Source: Streptomyces caelestis (lineage in GTDB: Bacteria; Actinomycetota; Actinomycetes; Streptomycetales; Streptomycetaceae). From it: a stretch of 64,000 nucleotides of DNA. Made by a program: the position numbers and the translations under genes. The stretch spans positions 124,001 to 188,000 of the forward strand of contig NZ_LGCN01000265.1 in assembly GCF_001279005.1 (NCBI RefSeq). Direction: 5' to 3'. Positions 1 through 7,230 of the stretch are shown here, piece by piece (positions within the stretch are counted from its first letter, which is position 1; every line of letters begins with the position of its first letter). The notes under the pieces are model-generated. The model saw only the letters and a list, made by a program, of their open reading frames with translations. It was not told the DNA's origin and made no database searches.

Positions 1-131
1 GAAGCCGGGAGTGGGGGAGAAGCCGGGAGTGGGGGAGGGCGGGCGCCGGGGGCGCCCCTCCGGAGGAGGCGCCCCGCAGGCGCCGGATCGCGTGAACCTC
101 CCGCCCGGCACCGACACGGGGCACCCGCGGT
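1..131. repeat. Dispersed intergenic repeat, partial copy A
   Basis: The window opens with an 18-base unit (GAAGCCGGGAGTGGGGGA) in tandem, followed by a stretch that aligns for about 110 bases with positions 59932-60046 at the other end of the window. The first 35 or so bases of the alignment (GCCGGGAGTGGGGGAGGGC and onward) are almost identical; the rest is diverged but collinear. It belongs to the family of short hairpin-forming intergenic repeats that recur in Streptomyces genomes. The copy is cut by the window edge. No gene is visible before 208. Confidence 0.6.
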
Positions 132-207
132 CCCGGCGAACGGGCACGGTGCCGCAGGCGCCCGCCCCCTCGCGAAAACCGGTGACCCGTCGTCGGAAGG
201 GCGTGCG

Positions 208-3200
208 ATGCTCAGGCACGTGGAGACCAAGTCCGTCAGTCCCGTGTTCGTGGGCCGCAGCACCGAACTCGACACACTGAACACCGCCCTCGCCCGCGCC
301 GCCGCCGAGCCCCAGGCACTGCTCATCGGGGGCGAGGCCGGCGTGGGGAAAACCCGCCTCGTGGAGGAGTTCGCCGCCGCCGCCCGCCGCCGCGGCGCGA
401 TCGTCGCCCTCGGCGGCTGCGTGGAGATCGGCGCCGACGGCCTCCCCTTCGCCCCCTTCTCCACCGCTCTGCGCCAACTCCGCCGCGCACTGCCCGACCA
501 GCTCGCCGCCGCCGCCTCCGGGCAGGAGGAGGAACTCGCCCGCCTGCTCCCCGAGATCGGCACCGCCACCCGCGAGGACCGCCGCGACGAACAGGGCGTG
601 GCCCGCCTGTTCGAGCTCACCGCCCGCCTGCTGGAGCGCGTCGCCGCCGACCACACCGTCGTCCTCGTCCTGGAGGACCTGCACTGGGCCGACGCCTCCA
701 CCCGCCACCTGCTCGCCTACCTGTTCCGCACCCTGCGCACCGGCCGCCTCGTCGTCCTCGCCACCTACCGCTCCGACGACATCCACCGCCGCCACCCCCT
801 GCGCCCCCTCCTCGCCGAACTCGACCGGCTCCGCACGGTTCAGCGCGTCGAACTCGGCCGCCTCAACCGCGAGGAGGTCCACCGGCAGATCGCCGGCATC
901 CTCGCCCGCGAACCCGACCCCGACCGCGTCGACGACATCTTCGAACGCTCCGACGGCAACGCCTTCTTCGTCGAGGAACTCGCCGTCGCCGCCGACGAGG
1001 GCTGCTGCACCGGTCTCCCCGACTCCCTGCGCGACCTCCTCCTGGTCCGGGTCGAGGCGCTGCCGGAGAGCGCCCAGCGGGTCGCCCGGATCGTCGCCGA
1101 AGGCGGCTCCACCGTCGAGGACCGGCTGCTGGCCGCCGTCGCCCGGCTCACCGAGGACGACCTCATCGAGGCCCTGCGGGCCGGCGTCAACGCCGGCATC
1201 CTCGCCCCCGCCCCCGACCGCGACGGTTACCGCTTCCGCCACTCCCTGGTCCGTGAGGCCGTCAGCGACGACCTGCTGCCCGGCGAACGCTCCCGGCTCA
1301 ACCGCCGCTACGCCGAGGCCCTGGAGGCCTGCCCCACCCTCGTCCCCGCCGACGAGTGGGTGACCCGCCTGGCCAGCTACTGGTACCACGCCCACGACGC
1401 GGCCAAGGCCCTGCCCGCCGTCCTCGACGCCTCCGTCGAGGCCCGCCGGCGCCACGCCTACTCCGAGCAACTGGGCCTGCTGGAGCGGGCGATGGAGCTG
1501 TGGGACGCGGTCCCCGACGCCGTACGGGCCACCCTGCGCCCCCTCGACCACGCCGAGGTCCACCCTCCCCCGCCGCCTGAAGGGCGTGGGGGGACCCCCA
1601 GCGGCCGCGACCCCGCGACCGCACCGCTGCGCTACCTCGACCTGATGGCCGAGGCCGCCGTCGCCGGCCGCCTCTGCGGGGAACGCGAACGCTCGATGAA
1701 GATCACCAAGCGGGCGCTGCGCCTCCTCGACGAGGACCCGGACCCCCTGCGCGCCGCCTGGTTCTGGGTGCAGCGCTCCCGGCTCACCCAGGCCCTCGCC
1801 CGCGGCGACGGCTGGGCCGAACTCGGCACCGCACAGGACCTGGTGCGCGGACTGCCCCCGTCCGAGGTGCACGCCGAGGTCCTCGCCTCCGCCGCCAACT
1901 GGTCCATGCTGCACGAACCCGGCCCGGAGGCCATGGCCGCCGCCGAACGCGCCGTCGAGTACGCCCGTATGGTCGGCGCCCACGACATCGAGCTCAACGC
2001 CCGGCTCACCCTCGGCGGCCTCATGGTCGACGCCGGTGACATCGCCACCGGACTCGCCGAGATGTACGAGGTCAAGGACCGGGCGACCGAACTGGGCGTG
2101 GACATGGTGGTGGCCCGCGCCCATGTGAACCTCCCGTCCGTCCTCGAAGGCGTCGGCCGCTCCGAGGAGGCCGCGGCACTCCTCCACGAAGGCGTCCACG
2201 TCACCCGCAGGCTCGGACTGCTGGACTCCGAGGGCTGGGTGTGGGGCAACCTCGCCGAGTCCCTCCACTCGCTCGGCCGCTGGGACGAGGCGGCCCGCGC
2301 CGCGGCCAACGCCCAGCGTCTCGAACGGAGCGCCAAGCCCCGGGCCGGGGGCTCGATGCGGCTGGCGTACCTCGCGTACGACCGGGGGGACGTGGCCGAG
2401 GCGGCCCGCCGGCTCGCCGACGCCCGCACCTTCTTCGGCACCCACGACCCGATGCCGCAGTACGCCCTCCCCATGAAGTGGGTCGCCGTCGGCATCGCCG
2501 CCGCCGAGGGCCGCCTGGCCGACGCCCGCGCCGAACTGCTCGCCGTGCTCGACGCCGGGCTCCCGCCCGGCACCCAGCGCTACGGCTGGCCCCTGCTGCT
2601 CGCCGTCACCGCCGCGGAGGCCGACGCCCACGGCGACCCGGCGACCGAGCCCGGCCGCCCGGAGATCCTGGACCGGATCCGCACCGCGGCCAGGACGCTG
2701 GCGACCGGCGTGCCCGTATGGAAGGCGTACGACCTGTGGCTGCGCGCAGAGCTGCTGCGCGCCGAGGGCAGGCCCGCACCGGACGAGTGGTCCGCGGCCG
2801 TCGAGGCGGTCGAGCCCCTGGGACGGCCCTACGACCTCGCACGCGTCCGGTTCCGGCTCGCCGAGGCGCTGCTCGCCACCGGCGCGGGCGACGACGAGCG
2901 CGCCCGCGCCACGGAACTGCTGCGGCTGGCGACCGCCCTCGCCGACCACCTCGGCGCCGCACCGCTGGCCAGGTCCGCCGGCCTGCTGGCGCAGCGCGCC
3001 CGGCTCGCACTGGCCACCGCCCCCCGCGACCGGACCCCCGCGGATCCGGCCGACGCGCTCGGCCTCACCAGCCGGGAACGCGAAGTGCTGCGTCTGGTGA
3101 CCGCCGGCCGCACCAACCGCCGTATCGCCGAGGAACTCTTCATCTCCCCGAAGACGGCCAGCGTCCACGTCTCCCACATCCTCGCCAAGCTGGGCGTCTC

Positions 3201-3285
3201 CGGACGGGGCGAGGCGGCGGCTGTGGCGCATCGGCTCGGTCTGTTCGCGCCGGAGACGGGCGCACGGCCGGCGGCGGGACAATAG
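208..3285 (+). CDS. LAL-family (AAA ATPase + LuxR HTH) transcriptional regulator
   Basis: Large ATP-binding LuxR-type (LAL/MalT-like STAND) regulator of 1025 residues. A Walker A motif GGEAGVGKT is at residues 41-49, a Walker B-like VLVLEDLHWAD near 150, a long alpha-helical TPR-like middle region follows, and a LuxR/GerE helix-turn-helix ends the protein (LTSREREVLRLVTAGRTNRR, then IAEELFISPKTASVHVSHIL). Such proteins are ATP-dependent activators in which the ATPase region gates DNA binding; the inducer cannot be told from sequence. ATG at 208 is preferred because GGAAGG lies 7 bases upstream; GTG at 220 has no good ribosome site. Residues 453-465 (PPPPPEGRGGTPS) are low-complexity and are encoded by a copy of the dispersed repeat, apparently inserted in frame between ATPase and TPR-like parts. 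Confidence 0.9.
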   Translation: MLRHVETKSVSPVFVGRSTELDTLNTALARAAAEPQALLIGGEAGVGKTRLVEEFAAAARRRGAIVALGGCVEIGADGLPFAPFSTALRQLRRALPDQLAAAASGQEEELARLLPEIGTATREDRRDEQGVARLFELTARLLERVAADHTVVLVLEDLHWADASTRHLLAYLFRTLRTGRLVVLATYRSDDIHRRHPLRPLLAELDRLRTVQRVELGRLNREEVHRQIAGILAREPDPDRVDDIFERSDGNAFFVEELAVAADEGCCTGLPDSLRDLLLVRVEALPESAQRVARIVAEGGSTVEDRLLAAVARLTEDDLIEALRAGVNAGILAPAPDRDGYRFRHSLVREAVSDDLLPGERSRLNRRYAEALEACPTLVPADEWVTRLASYWYHAHDAAKALPAVLDASVEARRRHAYSEQLGLLERAMELWDAVPDAVRATLRPLDHAEVHPPPPPEGRGGTPSGRDPATAPLRYLDLMAEAAVAGRLCGERERSMKITKRALRLLDEDPDPLRAAWFWVQRSRLTQALARGDGWAELGTAQDLVRGLPPSEVHAEVLASAANWSMLHEPGPEAMAAAERAVEYARMVGAHDIELNARLTLGGLMVDAGDIATGLAEMYEVKDRATELGVDMVVARAHVNLPSVLEGVGRSEEAAALLHEGVHVTRRLGLLDSEGWVWGNLAESLHSLGRWDEAARAAANAQRLERSAKPRAGGSMRLAYLAYDRGDVAEAARRLADARTFFGTHDPMPQYALPMKWVAVGIAAAEGRLADARAELLAVLDAGLPPGTQRYGWPLLLAVTAAEADAHGDPATEPGRPEILDRIRTAARTLATGVPVWKAYDLWLRAELLRAEGRPAPDEWSAAVEAVEPLGRPYDLARVRFRLAEALLATGAGDDERARATELLRLATALADHLGAAPLARSAGLLAQRARLALATAPRDRTPADPADALGLTSREREVLRLVTAGRTNRRIAEELFISPKTASVHVSHILAKLGVSGRGEAAAVAHRLGLFAPETGARPAAGQ
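1564..1602. repeat. Dispersed repeat inside the LAL regulator gene
   Basis: About 39 bases beginning CCTCCCCCGCCGCCTGAAGG match, with few changes, the left hairpin of the intergenic repeat at 59868-59905 (CCTCCCCCAGTGCCTCAAGG, then GC-TGGG-GG in both). The segment length is a multiple of three, carries no stop in the reading frame, and encodes a proline/glycine-rich stretch in an otherwise helical protein. I infer a tolerated in-frame insertion. Confidence 0.55.
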
Positions 3286-3319
3286 ACGTACGACCCATTC
3301 GCCCTCGGGAAGGGGAGCG

Positions 3320-3508
3320 GTGTTCAACGCCTTCGAGGAACTGTTCGCCCCCGGCCGCAAGCACACCCGCGACGAGCAGAACCGCCTGGAACTGACCCGG
3401 GAGGACGTCGGCGACGCCGACCCCGGACGCGGACCGATAGACCTCGCCTCCGGAAAGGTCACCGTACGCCCGCCCACGGCGCCGGAGGAGGAGCCCGAGG
3501 CGGAATGA
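3320..3508 (+). CDS. Small conserved actinobacterial protein (DUF6191-like)
   Basis: 62-residue acidic protein starting MFNAFEELFAPGRKHTRDEQ and containing RGPIDLASGKVTVRP. It resembles the small conserved actinobacterial family I know as DUF6191; no function is known to me. GTG start at 3320 with a strong purine-rich ribosome site (GGGAAGGGGAG) only 2-3 bases away, which is tight but the only in-frame choice. It begins 34 bases after the LAL regulator stop and may be co-transcribed with it; it ends 4 bases from the convergent PQQ dehydrogenase stop. Confidence 0.7.
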   Translation: MFNAFEELFAPGRKHTRDEQNRLELTREDVGDADPGRGPIDLASGKVTVRPPTAPEEEPEAE

Positions 3509-3512
3509 GCGG

Positions 3513-4679
3513 CTAGCTCACCTCCAGCTCCAGGATCCGGTCGTCCCCCTCCTTCGGGTCGCCGCGCCCGTCCGTGTCGCTGGTGACCAGCCACAGCTTG
3601 TCGCCGCCCGCCGCCGCCACCGTGCGCAGCCGGCCGTACTCGCCCTCCAGGAAGGCCTGCGGGTCCGCCGAGGCCTTCGTGCCCTTCAGCGGTACGCGCC
3701 ACAGCCGCTCGCCGCGCAGTCCCGCCATCCAGACCGAGCCCTCGGCGTAGGCGATGCCACTGGGGGAGGCCTCGTCGGTGCTCCACTGGGCGACCGGGTC
3801 GTGGAAGCCGCCGGCGTCCGACTCGCCCTCCGCCTCCGGCCAGCCGTAGTTGTCACCCGGCTCGATCGCGTTCAGCTCGTCCCAGGTGTTCTGGCCGAAC
3901 TCCGAGGCGAACAGCCGCTGCCTGCCGTCCCACGCCAGGCCCTGCACATTGCGGTGGCCGTACGAGTACACCGCGGAGTCGGGGAACGGATTGCCCGGGG
4001 CCGGCTCGCCCTCCGGGGTCAGCCGCAGGATCTTGCCGCCCAGGGACTCCTTGTCCTGGGACAGGCCCGTGTCACCGCTCTCGCCCGTGCCCGCGTACAG
4101 CATCCCGTCCGGGCCGAAGGCGATCCGGCCGCCGTTGTGGATCTCGCCCTTGGGGATGCCCCGGAAGACCGTGTCCGGCGCGCCCAGCTGCTCACCGGCC
4201 GGTTTCCCCTCGTCGTAGACCATGCGGACGATGCGGTTGTCGGAGGCGGAGGTGAAGTACGCGTAGATCATGCGGTCCGAGGCGTACTCGGGGGAGAAGG
4301 CGATGCCGAGCAGGCCGCCCTCGCCGGACGGCGACACCCCGGGCACCTCGCCCACCTCGGTCTTCTCACCGGTCTTCCCGTCGATCCGGGTGATCGTCGC
4401 CTCGTCGCGGGAGGAGACCAGCAGGTCGCCGTCGGCCAGCGGGGCCAGGCCCCAGGGGGAGCTCAGGCCCGTGGTCACCGTGCGGACCACCTTCACCGAG
4501 CCCTTCGCGGGCGGTGTCTCCTCCGCGTTCCTTTCCGGCGACGAGGACGACGTCGCCGCCGTACCGGTCGGGGAGGCGCCGCCCTCCGCACCCGGCGGTC
4601 CTCCGCCGTCGGAGGAGCAGCCGGCGGTCAGCAGGAGCGCGGCGGCGGCCAGTACGGCCGTCACGGCTCGTCGTTGCAC
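3513..4679 (-). CDS. PQQ-dependent sugar dehydrogenase-like lipoprotein
   Basis: Predicted secreted lipoprotein of the glucose/sorbosone dehydrogenase beta-propeller family (Yli/Asd type), 388 residues. The N-terminus has a basic start, a hydrophobic stretch and a lipobox LLTAGCSS, then a Ser/Thr/Pro-rich linker and the propeller (GLSSPWGLAPL near 80, IHNGGRIAFGPDGMLYAGTG near 190, SYGHRNVQGLAWD, and a C-terminal GLRGERLWRVPL). The family oxidises sugars or acts as a glycan-binding propeller; the substrate here is unknown. The start is taken as GTG at 4679, preceded by GAAGGGACGAG; an ATG at 4718 would add 13 residues ahead of the signal peptide. Convergent with the small gene at 3320. Confidence 0.85.
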   Translation of the reverse strand: MQRRAVTAVLAAAALLLTAGCSSDGGGPPGAEGGASPTGTAATSSSSPERNAEETPPAKGSVKVVRTVTTGLSSPWGLAPLADGDLLVSSRDEATITRIDGKTGEKTEVGEVPGVSPSGEGGLLGIAFSPEYASDRMIYAYFTSASDNRIVRMVYDEGKPAGEQLGAPDTVFRGIPKGEIHNGGRIAFGPDGMLYAGTGESGDTGLSQDKESLGGKILRLTPEGEPAPGNPFPDSAVYSYGHRNVQGLAWDGRQRLFASEFGQNTWDELNAIEPGDNYGWPEAEGESDAGGFHDPVAQWSTDEASPSGIAYAEGSVWMAGLRGERLWRVPLKGTKASADPQAFLEGEYGRLRTVAAAGGDKLWLVTSDTDGRGDPKEGDDRILELEVS

Positions 4680-4790
4680 GATCTCGTCCCTTCGACGCGG
4701 TGGGGTCCCACCTGTCATACACCGCTCGTGCTCCCGGGGTTCCCGATCGCCGAACCCCGAACCGCCGGATCGCCGCCGCGGGGCCGTCGC

Positions 4791-5789
4791 TCAGTCCCAC
4801 GACCCCTGTGCCGCGGGCAGCTCCGCGATCTCCGCGAGGTCGCGTTCCGTCAGGCGCAGGTCCACCGCGGCCGCGTTCTCCGCGACCCACCGCTCCCGCT
4901 TGGCGCCGGGGACCGGGATCACCTGGCGGCCCCGGCTCAGCACCCAGGCCAGCGCCACCTGCGCCGGGGTGACGTGCTCGCCGTGCCGGCGGGCGACGCG
5001 GCGCAGACCGACCACGATCGGCTGGTTCGCGGCCATCATCTCGGCCGTGAAGCGGGGGTGCCGGGCACGCAGGTCGTCCGCCTCGAAGCCCACGCCGGGC
5101 GTCAGCGTCCCGGTCAGGAAGCCGTTGCCCAGCGGCATCGCCGCCAGGAACCCGATCCCCCGCGACGCGCACCACGGCAGCAGCGCCCGGAGCGCCTCCG
5201 GCGACCACACCGACAGCTCCGCCTCCACCGCGCTCACCGGGAAGACCTGCTGCACCCGCTCCAGCTGCCGGATCGTCGCGTCGTGCAGCCGCGCCCCCGG
5301 CCGCCGCGCCGAGCGCGCCCCCACCGCGCACAGCCCCAACGCCCGCACCTTCCCCGCCCGCACGAGCTCGGCCATCGCACCCCAGGTCTCCTCGACCGGG
5401 ACCTCCGGGTCGGCACGGTGCAGCTGGTAGAGGTCGATGACATCGGTCTGGAGGCGGCGCAGCGACGCGTCGCAGGCCCTTCTCACGTACCCGGGACGGC
5501 CGTTGGCCACGATGTGCTGATCGCCCGCCAGCAGCCCGACCTTCGTCGACACGAAGGCGTCGGAGCGCCGCTCCCTCAACACCCGCCCGAGCAGCAGCTC
5601 GTTGGTGAACGGGCCGTACATGTCGGCGGTGTCGAGGAGCGTCGAGCCCGCGTCCAGCGCCCGGTGCACCGCCCTGAGCGACTCCTCGCCGCGCTGCCGG
5701 GAGGTGCTGTAGGCCCAGCTCATCGGCATGCACCCGAGTCCGACGGCCTCCACCGCGAGCGCCCCCGCGCCGATCGTCCTGCGCTCCAC
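4791..5789 (-). CDS. Aldo/keto reductase
   Basis: 332-residue NADPH-dependent aldo/keto reductase. The TIM-barrel signature and the catalytic tetrad are visible: Asp and Tyr in LLDTADMYGPFTNE (around residues 52-60), Lys in FVSTKVG (around 82) and His in DLYQLHRADPEVPVEETW. The C-terminal cofactor region VIPVPGAKRERWVAENAAA is typical. GTG start at 5789 with a GGGAGGG ribosome site about 10 bases upstream. The substrate is not predictable; this subfamily often takes sugar aldehydes or xenobiotic carbonyls. It is transcribed divergently from the next dehydrogenase, with 74 bases between starts. Confidence 0.9.
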   Translation of the reverse strand: MERRTIGAGALAVEAVGLGCMPMSWAYSTSRQRGEESLRAVHRALDAGSTLLDTADMYGPFTNELLLGRVLRERRSDAFVSTKVGLLAGDQHIVANGRPGYVRRACDASLRRLQTDVIDLYQLHRADPEVPVEETWGAMAELVRAGKVRALGLCAVGARSARRPGARLHDATIRQLERVQQVFPVSAVEAELSVWSPEALRALLPWCASRGIGFLAAMPLGNGFLTGTLTPGVGFEADDLRARHPRFTAEMMAANQPIVVGLRRVARRHGEHVTPAQVALAWVLSRGRQVIPVPGAKRERWVAENAAAVDLRLTERDLAEIAELPAAQGSWD

Positions 5790-5863
5790 CTGGTCGTGAC
5801 CCTCCCTCTCCGGCCCCCAACCTAACCCGCGCCCTTCCCGGCCTCTGAACTAGCCTCCGGAGC

Positions 5864-6817
5864 ATGACCACTGCTGACGTATGGCTCCCCATTCCGCCGG
5901 ACGAGATCGAGGGCCTTCCCGAGGGGCCGCGCTACCTCTTCTGGGACGGCGGCGAGGAGTTCCCCGCCGACCCGGCCGACTGCGGCTTCTACGTCGTGCC
6001 CTACATGAAGCCCGCCGGGGTCGGTGTGCGCCCGTTGCCGCTGATGCGCTCCGTCCGCGTCGTACAGACCCTGTCGGCCGGCACCGACCATGTGGAGCCC
6101 GGCCTGAAGCACCTGCCCCCCGGCGTACGGCTGTGCAACGCGCGCGGTGTGCACGAGGCCAGCACCGCCGAGCTCACGCTCACGCTGATCCTGGCCTCCC
6201 TGCGCGGCGTCCCCGACTTCGTGCGGGCACAGGACGAGGGGGAGTGGCGCGGCGGGTTCCGGCCCGCGCTCGCCGACAAGAGCGTGCTCATCGTGGGGTA
6301 CGGCGCGATCGGCGCGGCCATCGAGGACCGGCTCGTTCCGTTCGAGCTCGCGCGGGTGGTGCGCGTCGCGCGCTCCGCACGCACCACGGAGCGCGGGCCG
6401 GTGCACCCGCTCACCGAACTGCCCGCCCTGCTCCCGGAGGCGGACGTCGTCGTCCTCTCCACACCGCTGACCGAGACCACCCGGCACCTCGTGGACGCCG
6501 GGTTCCTGGCCCGGATGAAGGACGGCGCCCTGCTGGTGAACGTGGCCCGCGGCGGCGTCGTCGACACCAAGGCGCTGCTCACCGAGCTGGAGAGCGGGCG
6601 CGTCACCGCGGCCCTCGACGTCACCGATCCCGAACCGCTGCCCTCGGAACACCCCCTGTGGCGGGCGCCGGGCGTCCTCATCAGCCCGCACGTCGGCGGA
6701 GCCACCTCCGCCTTCCGGCCGCGCGCCGAGCGGTTGCTGGTCCGTCAGTTGCGCCGTCACCTGAACCAGGAGGAGCTCGACAACGTGATCCTGGTGACGG
6801 GAGCGGAAGACCTGTGA
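5864..6817 (+). CDS. D-isomer-specific 2-hydroxyacid dehydrogenase
   Basis: 317-residue NAD(P)-dependent 2-hydroxyacid dehydrogenase. The Rossmann motif VGYGAIGAAIEDRL lies near residue 145; the catalytic Arg is in LVNVARGGVVD, the Glu in DVTDPEPLP, and the His in ISPHVGGATS. The substrate pocket is not one I can assign (glyoxylate/hydroxypyruvate reductase and phosphonate enzymes share this fold). ATG start at 5864. Divergent from the aldo/keto reductase, so the two may share a bidirectional promoter. Confidence 0.88.
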   Translation: MTTADVWLPIPPDEIEGLPEGPRYLFWDGGEEFPADPADCGFYVVPYMKPAGVGVRPLPLMRSVRVVQTLSAGTDHVEPGLKHLPPGVRLCNARGVHEASTAELTLTLILASLRGVPDFVRAQDEGEWRGGFRPALADKSVLIVGYGAIGAAIEDRLVPFELARVVRVARSARTTERGPVHPLTELPALLPEADVVVLSTPLTETTRHLVDAGFLARMKDGALLVNVARGGVVDTKALLTELESGRVTAALDVTDPEPLPSEHPLWRAPGVLISPHVGGATSAFRPRAERLLVRQLRRHLNQEELDNVILVTGAEDL

Positions 6818-6879
6818 CCCGCTTCGAGTACCGTGCGCGTCGATCCGGGCGCGGTGGGTACTCATACATCAGTTGATCG

Positions 6880-6892
6880 TTACGCAGCGTAG
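6880..6892. promoter_or_regulatory. BldD-box-like site upstream of the c-di-GMP gene
   Basis: TTACGCAGCGTAG matches the published BldD consensus (tNAC-N-C-(A/T)-G-N-GTNA) at every defined base except the last. BldD is the developmental repressor that uses c-di-GMP as co-repressor and is known to control several cdg genes. The site is about 340 bases upstream of the chosen start of the GGDEF-EAL gene, so either the 5' UTR is long or the promoter lies nearer. Sequence match only. Confidence 0.45.
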
Positions 6893-7230
6893 AGAACCTA
6901 TGTCCCTGAGTGACGGTACTGGTGTATCGTCCCGACAGGGGCCGCGCCGCTGACCAACGGCGCGGGGGCAGGACACTGCGGACAGTGAGGGGGGCGACGG
7001 ACGATGCACGGTCTGTGGACGAGCGATCCGACGCGGCGGAGCCGTCGGCGACGACCGTGGCGCACGGCCGCGTGCGGCCGTGGTCACGAGGGCGGCCACC
7101 GCACCCGGCACAGCGGCCCTCACGGCGGTCCCGGCCGTCGCCGCCCCGCGCACGGCAGCCGCGGACGGCAGGACCACCCGGCGCACCGGGGGCCGGGCGA
7201 CCCGGGAGCGGAGCGGACCGGGGGGCGCCG

